Positions 50,057 to 59,300 of a DNA stretch of 64,000 nucleotides are shown piece by piece (within the stretch, counting starts at the first letter, position 1; the number at the start of each line of letters is the position of its first letter). The position numbers and the translations under genes are program-made. The notes below the pieces were generated by a model that saw only the letters and a list, made by a program, of their open reading frames with translations, had not been told where the DNA came from and did no database searches. This stretch comes from Chloroflexota bacterium (GTDB lineage: Bacteria > Chloroflexota > Anaerolineae > Anaerolineales > UBA4823), in assembly GCA_029782365.1 (NCBI GenBank), contig JAKOUW010000233.1, forward strand, positions 1 through 64,000. The letters are read 5' to 3'.

Positions 50057-52594
50057 CTAGAGAATCTTGCTCAGCGCCGCGCCGGTGTAGGAGCCCGGCG
50101 CGGCGGCAATTTGCTCGGGGGTGCCCACTGCCACCACCTGCCCGCCTGCTGCGCCGCCCTCGGGGCCTAGGTCGATGACCCAATCGGCGGTCTTGACCAG
50201 CTCCATGTTGTGCTCGACGACGATCACGCTGCTGCCTGCCGCCACCAGGCGCTGCAGGACGCTCAGCAGGCGCTGGACATCGGCCAGGTGCAGGCCGGTG
50301 GTCGGCTCGTCCAGCAGGTAGAGCGTGCGCCTGGAGGCGCGGCGGCCCAATTCTTTGGCCAGCTTGACGCGCTGCGCCTCCCCTCCCGACAGGGTGTCGG
50401 CGGGCTGTCCGAGCTGCAGGTAGCCCAGGCCCACGTCGCTCAGCACCTGCAGGCGGCCGCGCACGGCGGGCGCCTCCTGGAAAAGCTCCAGCGCCTCTTC
50501 GATGGTCATATCCAGCACCTGCGCGATGTCTGCGCCGCGGTAATGCGCCTGCAGCACCCGGCGGGTGAAGCGCCGCCCCTGGCAGACTGGACAGCGCACT
50601 TCCACCGCCGGCAGGAGCTGCATGTTCACACTCAACACGCCGGCTCCCTGGCAGCGCTCACAGCGCCCGCCGGGCAGGTTGAATGAAAAATCGCGCGCCG
50701 TCAGTCCCAGGCGTTGGGCGTCGGGCGAAGCTGCGAAGGCTGCACGGATGGGGGTGAAGGCGTCGGAGTAGGTGGCGGCGTTGGAGCGCGCCATGCGCCC
50801 GATGTGCTCCTGATCGATGGTGATGATCTTATCGATCTGCTCCAGGCCGTCGATAGTGTCGTGTTCGCCGGGCGCTGAGTCTGGCCCGGCCTGGTACAGG
50901 CGCTGGCGCAGAGCGCGGTCCAGAATATCGAAAATCAAGGTGGATTTGCCCGAGCCCGAGACGCCTGTCACCGCCAAGAGCACGCCCAGCGGCAGGCGCA
51001 CCTCCAGGTTTTTCAAGTTATGGCAGCGCGCCCCGCGGATGGTCAGCGCCGCCCCGCTGGCCGGGCGGCGCTGGCGCGGCACAGGGATGGCTGCCCGCCC
51101 GCAGAGATACGCGCCGGTCAGCGAAGCCGGGTTGGCCGCCACCTCGGCCGGCGCGCCCTGGGCCACCACCTTTCCGCCGTGCTTGCCGGCGCCTGGCCCA
51201 AAATCCACCACATGGTCGGCGGCGGCGATGATTTCCAGGTCGTGCTCGATCACCAGCACGGAATTGCCCAGGTCACGCAGGCGCTGCAGCACCCCCACCA
51301 GGCGCTGTGTGTCGCGCGGGTGCAGGCCGACGGTTGGTTCGTCGAAGATGTACAGCACGCCGCTCAGCTCTGAGCCGAGCAGGGAAGCCAGGCGCAGGCG
51401 CTGGGCTTCGCCTGCCGATAAGGAAGGCGCTGCGCGCTCCATCGTTAAGTAACCGGCGCCCACCTCCACCAGGCGGCGGATGCGCTCCGCCAGTTCGGCC
51501 AGCGCCGGGGCGGCGATGGTCTGTCCCGGCGCGTCGAGCGCCGCAGGCAGTTGGGCCAGCCAGCCGCCCAGCTCGCTGAGCGCCAGGCGCGCGAGCGCCG
51601 GAATGGTCTGGCCTGCCAGAGTGACGGCGCGGCTTTCGGGGCGCAGGCGCTCGCCGCCGCACGCCGGGCAGAGGCTGACCGTCAGCAGGTCTTGCATCTT
51701 TTCGCTGTACTCGGCATCCTGGATATGCTCGGCGTAACGCCGCAGCAGGGCGGTCGCCACGCCTTCGAAGCGCCCCTGGCGCACGGTGGGCGGCAGGGGG
51801 CGGCCGGGAAAATGCCGGCGGAACTGCTCGCTTTCCACGCCGTAAAACAGCAGGTCGCGCTGCGCCTGGTTGAAGGTTTTGAGCGGCTGGGCCAGGTCGA
51901 GCGCAAAGCCGTAGTGAGCGGCAGCCGCCTGCAGTATGGTTGCATGGTAGCTGGTCAGCGGCGCGTTCCACTCCAGCACCGCCCCGCCGGCGATGCTCTT
52001 CTCTTCATCCACCAGCCGCGCCAGGTTGGCCTGCTGTACGAAGCCCAGGCCGGTGCAGGCCGGGCAAGCGCCTTCCGGCTTGTTGAACGAAAAATGGGCC
52101 ATGCTCAGCTCAATCAGCGGCGCGCCGCACTGCGGGCAGGGGAAGGCCGCCTCCGGTTGAGCCGGTCCGCCAGCGCTTGAGCTTTCGGGATCCCACTCTT
52201 CGGCCTGGTTGTAGGTGGGCGGCGCCGGGCGGCCGCAGTTCGGGCAGGCGCGGGCGCCCAGGCGGGCGAACAGGGCGCGCAGGTAGGTGTACACTTCTGT
52301 GGCGGTGCCCACCGTCGAGCGCGGGCTGCGGTTGGTCAGGTACTGGTCGATGCTGATGGCCGGCGTCAGCCCGCTCAGGCTGTCGAGCGGCGGCCGCGCC
52401 ATGCCGTAGGCCACGAAGCCCAGCGCCTCCAAAAACTGGCGCACGCCTTCTTTGTACAAAATATCCAGGCCCAGCGTGGATTTGCCCGAGCCCGACAATC
52501 CGGTGAATACCACAAGGCGGTTCTTGGGGATGGTCAGGCTGAGGTTTTTCAAGTTGTGCAGGCGTGCGCCGCGGATGGTGATCTGGTCGTTCAC
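50057..52594 (-). CDS. UvrA-like ABC ATPase lacking the UvrB-binding domain (UvrA2/DrrC type)
   Basis: 845 residues, about 95 shorter than housekeeping UvrA. It has two ABC modules: Walker A GLSGSGKSTLGLD (about 32) and GVSGSGKSTLIFD (about 543), signatures LSAGEAQRLRL and LSGGEAQRVKL, and Walker B YIFDEPTVGLH and YLLDEPTTGLH. Zinc-finger cysteines are present (CPNCG, CPQCG, CPACTG; CERCQG, CPVCQG). Between CPNCG and CPQCG, where UvrA carries its roughly 110-residue UvrB-binding domain, there are only about 35 residues. It therefore resembles UvrA2 or DrrC-type proteins, associated with tolerance to DNA-binding drugs, rather than canonical excision repair. The GTG start lies 7 nt after a TATAAT and has no Shine-Dalgarno. 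Confidence 0.9.
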   Translation of the reverse strand: MNDQITIRGARLHNLKNLSLTIPKNRLVVFTGLSGSGKSTLGLDILYKEGVRQFLEALGFVAYGMARPPLDSLSGLTPAISIDQYLTNRSPRSTVGTATEVYTYLRALFARLGARACPNCGRPAPPTYNQAEEWDPESSSAGGPAQPEAAFPCPQCGAPLIELSMAHFSFNKPEGACPACTGLGFVQQANLARLVDEEKSIAGGAVLEWNAPLTSYHATILQAAAAHYGFALDLAQPLKTFNQAQRDLLFYGVESEQFRRHFPGRPLPPTVRQGRFEGVATALLRRYAEHIQDAEYSEKMQDLLTVSLCPACGGERLRPESRAVTLAGQTIPALARLALSELGGWLAQLPAALDAPGQTIAAPALAELAERIRRLVEVGAGYLTMERAAPSLSAGEAQRLRLASLLGSELSGVLYIFDEPTVGLHPRDTQRLVGVLQRLRDLGNSVLVIEHDLEIIAAADHVVDFGPGAGKHGGKVVAQGAPAEVAANPASLTGAYLCGRAAIPVPRQRRPASGAALTIRGARCHNLKNLEVRLPLGVLLAVTGVSGSGKSTLIFDILDRALRQRLYQAGPDSAPGEHDTIDGLEQIDKIITIDQEHIGRMARSNAATYSDAFTPIRAAFAASPDAQRLGLTARDFSFNLPGGRCERCQGAGVLSVNMQLLPAVEVRCPVCQGRRFTRRVLQAHYRGADIAQVLDMTIEEALELFQEAPAVRGRLQVLSDVGLGYLQLGQPADTLSGGEAQRVKLAKELGRRASRRTLYLLDEPTTGLHLADVQRLLSVLQRLVAAGSSVIVVEHNMELVKTADWVIDLGPEGGAAGGQVVAVGTPEQIAAAPGSYTGAALSKIL

Positions 52595-52601
52595 AGGAAA
52601 T

Positions 52602-52607
52602 ATTATA
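52602..52607 (-). promoter_or_regulatory. -10 box of leaderless promoter for the UvrA-like gene
   Basis: On the minus strand TATAAT, then ATTTCCT (7 nt), then the GTG start at 52594. Confidence 0.6.
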
Positions 52608-52636
52608 TCCGATAGATCTGGCTGCCCGAGCGGCGC

Positions 52637-53512
52637 TCAGCCAGGGTTGATTGCCAGGCGGACGATCGAGCCGATGCCCATGCCGCCCTTCTCCTGGTCA
52701 AGGAATCGGATGCCTTGCGCATAGTTTTCTAAATCACGCGGCTGGCGCACGCCAAAGACATAGTTGGTCTCCAGCCCCCAGGTCAGGCGGGTGTCCAGGG
52801 CAATCAGTTTTTTCCACAGGCCGCGCGCAAAAAAAGCGGGGGTAATATCCAGCACGAGCTCAGAGCGCTCCAACCGGCGCGCCAGCATCTGCAGCAGGCA
52901 GGCCACGCCGTCCTCGGGCAAATACATGAACAGACCCTCCGCCAACAGCAAGAAGCCGCTGCTGCCCCTGGCTGTCACCCGCTCCAGCCAGCTTTCGTCC
53001 AGCACAGAACAGCCGATCAGCTCGTAGCACAGCCGCTCCGCCAGCAGTTCTCTTTTCAATGCCGTCACATCCGGCAGGTCGAGCTCGATATAGCGCCAGC
53101 CCTGTGGGATGCCTGTTGGGTTAAGCCGCCAGTAGCGTGTGTCGAACCCGCAGGCCAGGTTGACCAGCGTGCCTGCGGGGTGGGCGGCAATGAACTGTCC
53201 AGCCAGCCGGTCGAAGGCCTGGGCGCGCTGCACCAGCGCCCGGGCGTGCACCGCCTGGAAGCCGCTGTACAGGCGTTTCACGCGCTCCAGCCAGCGTTTT
53301 TCCTGGCCAGTGACAAGGGCCTCCAGCCGCTCCAGGCAGAGGATCGCCAGCGGGTCGTAAAAAGCGGCGTTCTGCCGCCCGGCTTCGACAGCGCGGCCGG
53401 TCAGCGTGGGAATCGCGGTGAGCGAAACCCGTGAAAGCTTCAGGCGGTAAGGGTCGGCGGCAGGCTGCGCTTCACTGGCGGGCGCCTTTTGACTGGCTGT
53501 TTGATTGGTCAT
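52637..53512 (-). CDS. Class I SAM-dependent methyltransferase, leucine carboxyl methyltransferase (LCMT/PPM1/TcmP) family
   Basis: 291 residues from the ATG at 53512, which has GGAGGA 6 nt upstream; a GTG four codons earlier would include that site. The Rossmann-type fold carries the family SAM motif LVNLACGFDTRYWRL (about 118-132), an acidic YIELDLPDV strand, and the LCMT-specific EGLFMYLPED (about 192-201). Bacterial members methylate small molecules, often polyketide carboxylates, rather than PP2A; the substrate here is unknown. It is oriented like the UvrA-like gene downstream (42 bp away), but that gene has its own promoter. Confidence 0.88.
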   Translation of the reverse strand: MTNQTASQKAPASEAQPAADPYRLKLSRVSLTAIPTLTGRAVEAGRQNAAFYDPLAILCLERLEALVTGQEKRWLERVKRLYSGFQAVHARALVQRAQAFDRLAGQFIAAHPAGTLVNLACGFDTRYWRLNPTGIPQGWRYIELDLPDVTALKRELLAERLCYELIGCSVLDESWLERVTARGSSGFLLLAEGLFMYLPEDGVACLLQMLARRLERSELVLDITPAFFARGLWKKLIALDTRLTWGLETNYVFGVRQPRDLENYAQGIRFLDQEKGGMGIGSIVRLAINPG

Positions 53513-53668
53513 CAGATCCTCCACTTAAGAGTATACACCAAAGGGTTTTGGGCGAGCACGACCAGGCCGACGATTCTCTCCCAAAAAATTCTGCTCACAG
53601 TAGAGGCATATCTGGTTGATTTTCCGCTGAACAAGCATTTCAGCCGACTGAATAAAAGCAGGTTGCCT

Positions 53669-53674
53669 TATAAT
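53669..53674 (+). promoter_or_regulatory. -10 box of leaderless promoter for the diguanylate cyclase gene
   Basis: TATAAT, then TGTCTGC (7 nt), then ATG at 53682; no Shine-Dalgarno. The rest of 53513-53668 shows no other feature. Confidence 0.6.
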
Positions 53675-53681
53675 TGTCTGC

Positions 53682-54431
53682 ATGAGGCGAATTTTTGTCC
53701 GCTTGGGGCTGATCCCCTCGGTTATGCTCGTGACGGGCGCCATCTGGCTGATTTCGATCATGGTCACCCTGCTGGTCGTTTCCTGGCTCGGTTGGTCGGG
53801 CGAGCGGACGAACATCCTGGCGGCGCTGGTTATGGCCACCCTGGCTCCATTGATCATTTCACCGCCGGTCAGTTGGATGATGATCAGTCTGTTGTTGAAA
53901 ATTGACCGCCTGGAAGTCGAAATGAGGCAGGCGGCCACCTTCGATGCCCTGACGGGATTGTTGAGCCGCAGGGCTTTCATCGAACAGGCAAATTTCTTCC
54001 TGCAGATTGCCAACAGGGATCAATTGGCAGCCGCCGTTCTGCTGGTGGATATCGACCACTTCAAATCGATCAATGATGGTTTTGGCCACGCCTGCGGCGA
54101 TCATGTGCTGGCTACCTTTGGAAGAATCGTCCACAGCTTTGTGCGCAAAAGTGACCTGGCCGGGCGGCTCGGCGGGGATGAATTTGCTTTCCTGCTCCAC
54201 AATTCGTCTGTCAGCCAGGCGTATGAGTTCGCCGAAAGACTGCTGGCGGAAATCCGGAGCACGGTCATTGAACAGGACGGCTGTTCTGTGCGCTTTACGT
54301 TGAGCATCGGCATTGCCAGCCTGCCCAAAGGCCAGGCGGCAAGCGTCGAAAAACTGCTGGGCATGGCGGACAAGGCCATGTACATTGCCAAGAAGAACGG
54401 CCGGAATCGAGCCGCTGTTTTCGGCGGGTGA
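53682..54431 (+). CDS. Membrane-anchored diguanylate cyclase (GGDEF)
   Basis: 249 residues. Two N-terminal membrane helices (about 10-36 and 45-72) and a short coiled linker lead into a GGDEF domain (about 85-247). The active site GGDEF (164-168) is intact, and the inhibitory I-site RKSD (155-158) lies exactly five residues upstream, so product feedback is expected. DIDHFKSINDGFGH and GIASLPKG are typical. It makes cyclic di-GMP from two GTP at the membrane. With the HD-GYP protein at 10117-13161 it gives this window both synthesis and breakdown of the messenger. No periplasmic sensor domain is present. Confidence 0.94.
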   Translation: MRRIFVRLGLIPSVMLVTGAIWLISIMVTLLVVSWLGWSGERTNILAALVMATLAPLIISPPVSWMMISLLLKIDRLEVEMRQAATFDALTGLLSRRAFIEQANFFLQIANRDQLAAAVLLVDIDHFKSINDGFGHACGDHVLATFGRIVHSFVRKSDLAGRLGGDEFAFLLHNSSVSQAYEFAERLLAEIRSTVIEQDGCSVRFTLSIGIASLPKGQAASVEKLLGMADKAMYIAKKNGRNRAAVFGG

Positions 54432-54469
54432 ATTCTGTCCGCAGGGCGTTGAAGTGTGCGCCAGGCTGG

Positions 54470-54475
54470 TACAAT
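54470..54475 (+). promoter_or_regulatory. -10 box of leaderless promoter for the GNAT gene at 54482
   Basis: TACAAT, then ACCCGC (6 nt), then ATG at 54482. TTGAAG at 54449-54454 could be a -35 with a short 15-bp spacer. Confidence 0.5.
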
Positions 54476-54481
54476 ACCCGC

Positions 54482-54934
54482 ATGCTGAACACCATACGCA
54501 CCGACTCAGACAACCCCGATTTCGTCGCCCTCGTCCGCCTGCTGGATGCCGAACTGGCCGAGCGCGACGGCCAGGAACACGGCTTTTACGCCCAGTTCAA
54601 CAAGATCGACCGCATCCGCCATGTGGTGGTCGCGTATGTGGACGACCAGCCGGCGGGCTGCGGCGCGCTCAAAGCCTACACTCCCGGCGTTTTGGAAGTC
54701 AAGCGTATGTTCACACTTCCCACACAGCGCCGGCTGGGCGTGGCAAGCGCTGTGCTGGGCGCCCTGGAGGCCTGGGCGGCGGAACTGGGCGCGCAGAAAT
54801 GCATCCTCGAGACGGGTATTCGCCAGCCGGAAGCCATCGGGCTGTACACCCGCCTGGGCTACCAGCGCATCCCCAATTACGGGCAGTATGCCGGCGTCGA
54901 AAACTCCGTGTGCTTCGAGAAGAACCTGGTATAA
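54482..54934 (+). CDS. GNAT-family N-acetyltransferase
   Basis: 150 residues from ATG 54482; an upstream in-frame extension overlaps the GGDEF gene and lacks a ribosome site. A single GNAT fold: VVVAYVDDQPAGCGALK (strands 2-3), VKRMFTLPTQRRLGVASAVL (motif A, acetyl-CoA pyrophosphate loop Q-R-R-L-G-V-A), KCILETGIRQPEAIGLYTRLGYQRI (motif B). It transfers an acetyl group from acetyl-CoA to an unknown amine. It begins 50 bp after the diguanylate cyclase but appears to have its own leaderless promoter. Confidence 0.9.
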   Translation: MLNTIRTDSDNPDFVALVRLLDAELAERDGQEHGFYAQFNKIDRIRHVVVAYVDDQPAGCGALKAYTPGVLEVKRMFTLPTQRRLGVASAVLGALEAWAAELGAQKCILETGIRQPEAIGLYTRLGYQRIPNYGQYAGVENSVCFEKNLV

Positions 54935-54985
54935 GGCAGGTTGGCTGGAGACAGGCACAGCCAGGCTGGCAGGCGCAGAATCCCC

Positions 54986-55483
54986 TTAAAAATCTTCTTG
55001 TTTGGCGCGCTTCGGCTTGACCAGCGCGACCTCTTTGGTCGCCGGGTCATAACGCACCGGCACCATTGAGCCGCTCACCAGGCTGGACATATCCAGCATG
55101 GAAAGCACATCTTCCGCCACTGCTTCGAAAGGCTCGCCGCCTGGTGGGAGCACTTGCAGTTTGATGCGCACCACCGGATCGCGATTGTCTCTTTCGCCAG
55201 TATAGCGATAATCCAGCACCTGGGCCGTGGCGTATTGGCCCAGGCGGCGCAGACCGGCATTTTCCAGCGAGCGCGCCAGGATGGAGCCGATAAACCCGCC
55301 CAGCATGGCGATAAAGGCCGCCGCCGCCAGCAGTTCTGCCAACAGCAAGGGCAGAGGCAGATCCAACAGGCTTCCGCCTTTGGGTTGATAAAGCACGCCA
55401 AAGATTACCGAGGCAATGCACGAGAAAGAGAACACATACATTGACGCCATGGCCAGGCTGCGTAAAAGTTTCGGGATTTGCAT
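54986..55483 (-). CDS. Membrane protein with C-terminal beta domain, unknown function
   Basis: 165 residues. Two membrane helices (about 9-31 and 42-70) are followed by a soluble domain (about 75-160) reading GQYATAQVLDYRYTGE...RIKLQVLPPGGEPFEAVAED...GSMVPVRYDPATKEVALV. This resembles DUF3592-like or NfeD/OB-like beta barrels found behind two-helix anchors. A possible role in membrane homeostasis is not supported further. The start has TATAAT 7 nt upstream and no Shine-Dalgarno. Confidence 0.75.
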   Translation of the reverse strand: MQIPKLLRSLAMASMYVFSFSCIASVIFGVLYQPKGGSLLDLPLPLLLAELLAAAAFIAMLGGFIGSILARSLENAGLRRLGQYATAQVLDYRYTGERDNRDPVVRIKLQVLPPGGEPFEAVAEDVLSMLDMSSLVSGSMVPVRYDPATKEVALVKPKRAKQEDF

Positions 55484-55490
55484 AGAAAAA

Positions 55491-55496
55491 ATTATA
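55491..55496 (-). promoter_or_regulatory. -10 box of leaderless promoter for the 55483 membrane-protein gene
   Basis: On the minus strand TATAAT, then TTTTTCT (7 nt), then ATG at 55483. ATGACA (complement of 55515-55520) gives a reasonable -35 at 18 bp, the best promoter of the leaderless set. Confidence 0.65.
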
Positions 55497-55637
55497 CTAC
55501 TTCCGTCATCTGCCTGTCATGTGCATGGTGTATCTTTAACATTGGCTGGCAGGGAAATTGCCAGGCAAACCGATCTCTCAAAAATTCACGGGCGAAGAGC
55601 CCGCCGCGCCGCAAGGCACAGAAAGCAGGATTTTCTT

Positions 55638-56342
55638 ATGAACACCCCAACTCGTCCCTGGCCGATCACCATCGCCGCCCTCGTCTTGATCGTCGCCATG
55701 CTGGCAGGCTTTGGCATCAACCAGTTTTTCCCGCAGCTCGGTTTCAGCGGACGGCAGGGCCGCGCCTTTGCCAACGGCGCCGCCGCTGGCACGGCTGGAG
55801 CAACCAATAATGGCACTGCCAATGGGTCAGCAGGGGCCGCCGGTCAGGCGGGCCGCACGTTCGGCGGCAACCGCTTCGCCAATAATGCCACAGGCGCCGC
55901 CGCTGGCGGCCTGTTGGGCGCGGCGACCAACGCCAATACCACCAACAGCCTCGCTCAGATTGCCGTGCAGAGCGGCTTGCGCATCGCCAGCATCGTCTTT
56001 CCGGTGCTCGGCCTGATCGCCGCTTTTGGCCTGTTTAAGATTAAACGCTGGGGCATCGTCCTCACCGGTCTCCTGTTTGCCCTGGCGCTGGTGGGCGTTT
56101 TCCTGCCGCAAGCCACCCTGCTGCGCCTGCTGCTGCCTGCCTTTGGCGTGGCTGGCCGCGCCGGCGCCAACACAGGCTTGGCCTCCGTTTTCACCAACTT
56201 CCGGTTGAACTGGGTCAACCTGATCGAGCCGTTCGGCTTGCTGGCTGGCCTGGCGCTTGTCCTTCTGCCCATCTCACGCCGGGCGTTTTCCCCGCAGGAA
56301 CTGCAGGACAGCCAGGAAGAGCCTGTTCTTGTAGAAGAATAA
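55638..56342 (+). CDS. Integral membrane protein with Gly/Ala/Asn-rich extracytoplasmic loop
   Basis: 234 residues from ATG 55638 (GCAGGA upstream). TM1 lies at about 7-29. A low-complexity loop (about 35-108) is rich in Gly, Ala, Asn and Thr (GAAAGTAGATNNGTANGSAG). Further membrane helices lie at about 118-138, 143-162 and 198-216. The C-terminus is acidic and cytoplasmic or free (QDSQEEPVLVEE). I do not recognise the family. The low-complexity loop may be disordered and surface exposed. It converges with the large exported protein gene, 8 bp between stops. Confidence 0.7.
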   Translation: MNTPTRPWPITIAALVLIVAMLAGFGINQFFPQLGFSGRQGRAFANGAAAGTAGATNNGTANGSAGAAGQAGRTFGGNRFANNATGAAAGGLLGAATNANTTNSLAQIAVQSGLRIASIVFPVLGLIAAFGLFKIKRWGIVLTGLLFALALVGVFLPQATLLRLLLPAFGVAGRAGANTGLASVFTNFRLNWVNLIEPFGLLAGLALVLLPISRRAFSPQELQDSQEEPVLVEE

Positions 56343-56350
56343 CCTCCGGT

Positions 56351-59300
56351 TCAGCGCCTCAGCGCCGGGAAATACAGCCTGAGCAGCGGCAGCGCTGCGC
56401 AGGCTTCGGCGCTGTACGGGGAGAGCACGCCGTCGCTGCCGTAAGCCTGCACCACGTAGCAGTATGACTGGCCGAGCTGCAGCAGCAAATCCGGCAGGGT
56501 TGTGCCGCTGGTCTCGCCGACCAGCTCGTACGGGCCGCCGGCGGTCTTGCTGCGCAGCAGGCGGTAGCCGCCCAGGCTGGCGGCGTTCGGCGGCAGCCAC
56601 TGCACCCGCAGGGCGTTTGGCAGGCTGCCGTCGGCAAATACGCCGGTCATTAACGGCGCGCCGTAGCTGCCCAGGCTGCCCAGCGCCGTGTCGTTGGCGG
56701 CCGGGCCGTTGTACCCGCCGCTGGAAACGCTGGCGTACAGCGGCTGCAAACCCACCCCGCGCGCCAGGTTGAAAACGAACTTGAGATGATCGTTGTAATT
56801 CAGGCTGTTGAGGTTGGCCGGCAGGCCCTGGCAGGAAACCAGGCTGCCGTTGGGCGGGGCGCCGTTGTACAGGCAAACCTGGATGGGCGTGTTCATCTTG
56901 CTGGCTGCCTGCAAACCGAGGTTGCGCAGGGTGACGGCTACAGAGACAGGGAATCCGGCCGCGGCATGCTGAGGGGAGATGACCAGGGTGGCATCCAGGG
57001 CCAGGTCAGCCTGGTCGTTCACCAACAGGCTTTCGACGGCATCACCGTTCGTTGACAGGCGCTGGTAAGCCAGGAGCGCCGTCTGGTACGGCGCGGCCGG
57101 TTTCAATTGGTCTGCCGTGAGTGGACTTGCGCCAGGCGCCAAAGCCGCCCGGTTGACGTCCAGGATCGCCAGCCCCGGCAGGCCGGGATTGAGCGCTGCC
57201 GCCGCCTGGTAGTGCTGGCTGGCATCATCCGTGAGATACCCCGGGTTGGAGAAGCTGCCGCCCGCCGGCAGGTGCGCCAGCGCCAACTGCCCCAGCAGGC
57301 CGTTGCTGCCTGCCGCTCCGAAACGCCGGAAGACGACAGAAACTGCGCCGTTGGCGTCGACCAGCAAGTTCGGTTTTTCAGCGTACACCGGGCTGCCCTG
57401 GTCGCCCAGCATCTGGTAGGTCCAGGCGCCGTTCTGGTTCGATTGGCCGGTCCACAAGACGGCCCGGTTGCCGATGCCGGTGTCGCTCAGGCCGTCGCCG
57501 TCTTTGCCGCGCACCACAAACGCCAGGCGCAGTTGGCCGCTGTTTTGATCGAGCGCCAGGCTGGGGGATTCGGCGCCGGCTGGCTGGGTCCCCATATCAT
57601 CGAAGACTGCCGAGCCCCAGTTGGCCGCCTCGCGCGCCGCCAGGATATGCCGGTCACCGTTGGTTTTGATATCGCCGTCCACGTCCAGGGTGAATGCCAG
57701 GGCCTTCAGATTGGGACTGCGTGTCACGCTCACCTGGCTGTTCATGGCGGGGTTGGCGCCGTTGCCGTTCAACACATACACCGGCCCCCAGGCGTTGCTC
57801 TGCTGGTCCCAGTCGGTCACTTTGATGCGCAGAGAGCGCAGGTTGGTCAGCGCCCCTGCCGTATTCACCGTCCAGGCCAGGGTAGCCCCGCTCAGGTCCC
57901 CGCTGATGGCAGCCCGGCCGTCGGGCAGGGCGTCATTGGTCAGGCGCAGCGGAGTTCCCCAGGTGTTGCTGTTGCTGTTGAACAGGGCGTAATAAATTTC
58001 CTGCTGGTTCGTATAGCTGTTGATATCGTCGCCGGCGGCCTCTTCCTGCGCCAGGGTCAGGTTGGTTTGCGTCCAGGCCACCACCGGTATCTGCGCCTGG
58101 CCGATGAAGCCGACCGCCGGGTCCTGCACGTTGTGCAGGCCGTCGCTGACCGGCAGGGCTGGCAGCCAGGTTTTGTTGTTGGTGTCAAAGAAGCTGGCCG
58201 TCACCATTGGCGTGGATTGGGCCGCCGCCGGCGTGGCGTCGGCAACGTAGGCCGCCAGCATACCGCCGCTGGCGCTGGCGGCAAGGGCCGGCGAGCCCAG
58301 GACGCGCGGCGGCGCCAGCACTGCCTGCGGGTCAGCCTGGCGGATGGCATCCGCCAGCGCACTGCAGCCTGCGGGCTTGGCATAATTGACCAGCTCATAA
58401 CTGCCGATATTCCAGGTCTTCTTGGTGAATATCAGGTTGACGCGCGCCCATGCCGAGAGGGTGACTTTGACCGAAAAACAGGGGGTATCCATCCAGATGA
58501 CCTCGGGGTGGGCGGGGTCGTTTGTGTTCAGGCGCAGCGGCATCGAAAAGCCCATGGCCACGTTGCCGTCCGCGCCGGCCGAGGCCACGCCCAGCAGGAT
58601 ATCCACCCAGATGCTCACAGTCAGGCTGGGGGTGACTTTGTTGCGCAGGGTGGCGTCCAGGTTAGGTTGGAAGGGGTAGAGCGTCCCCTCGATGACCACC
58701 TGCCCGCCCAATCCCACGCTCAGGCTGGCGTTGATCGTCACAATCCCCCAGAAGGAGGCCAGCGGGCCTTTGTAGACATCGGTGCTGAAGCTGTCTTCCC
58801 ACAGCGTGACCGGGACAAAGGTCACCCGGGTCTTGTGCCAATCGTGCAAATCGGTGTAGATGTGGGCCACGCTGTCATCGATCAGCTCCTGGCTCTTGTC
58901 GAACAAGGATTGGTTGAGCACTTTCGCCGCCGCCAGCGCCCGCAGGATCTTGAGATGCACCACACCGTTCAAGCGGATCGTGCCTTCCACGTGCAGACCG
59001 GCGTTGAAGCTGTTCTCAATCTTGCCCAACAGCGGCAGATCGGGCTCCGGGTTAGGGTATTTAAAAGGCAGCAGGCCGCCTGCGCTGACCAGCGTGCCCT
59101 GGAAGTCGTACCATTTTTGCGCCGCGTTCCAGGTGGTTGTGGCGCCGGCCTGCACATGCGGATCTTTCATTGGATCGACATCCACCTGCACCGAGAAGAT
59201 CTTCGGACACTGGCGAGAGCCGCCGACCACGGGGGCGATGATCAACTTTGAACGGCCGGCCGGGAAATCTTTCACATCGTGCAGCAGGCTGTAGCCATCG

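Noticed and set aside
57107..59251. A 714-codon open frame on the plus strand opposite the large exported protein gene
   Set aside because: It lies wholly antisense to a well-supported gene with signal peptide and ribosome site, has no ribosome site or domain, and has the Arg/Gln/Gly-rich composition typical of antisense frames in GC-rich coding DNA.
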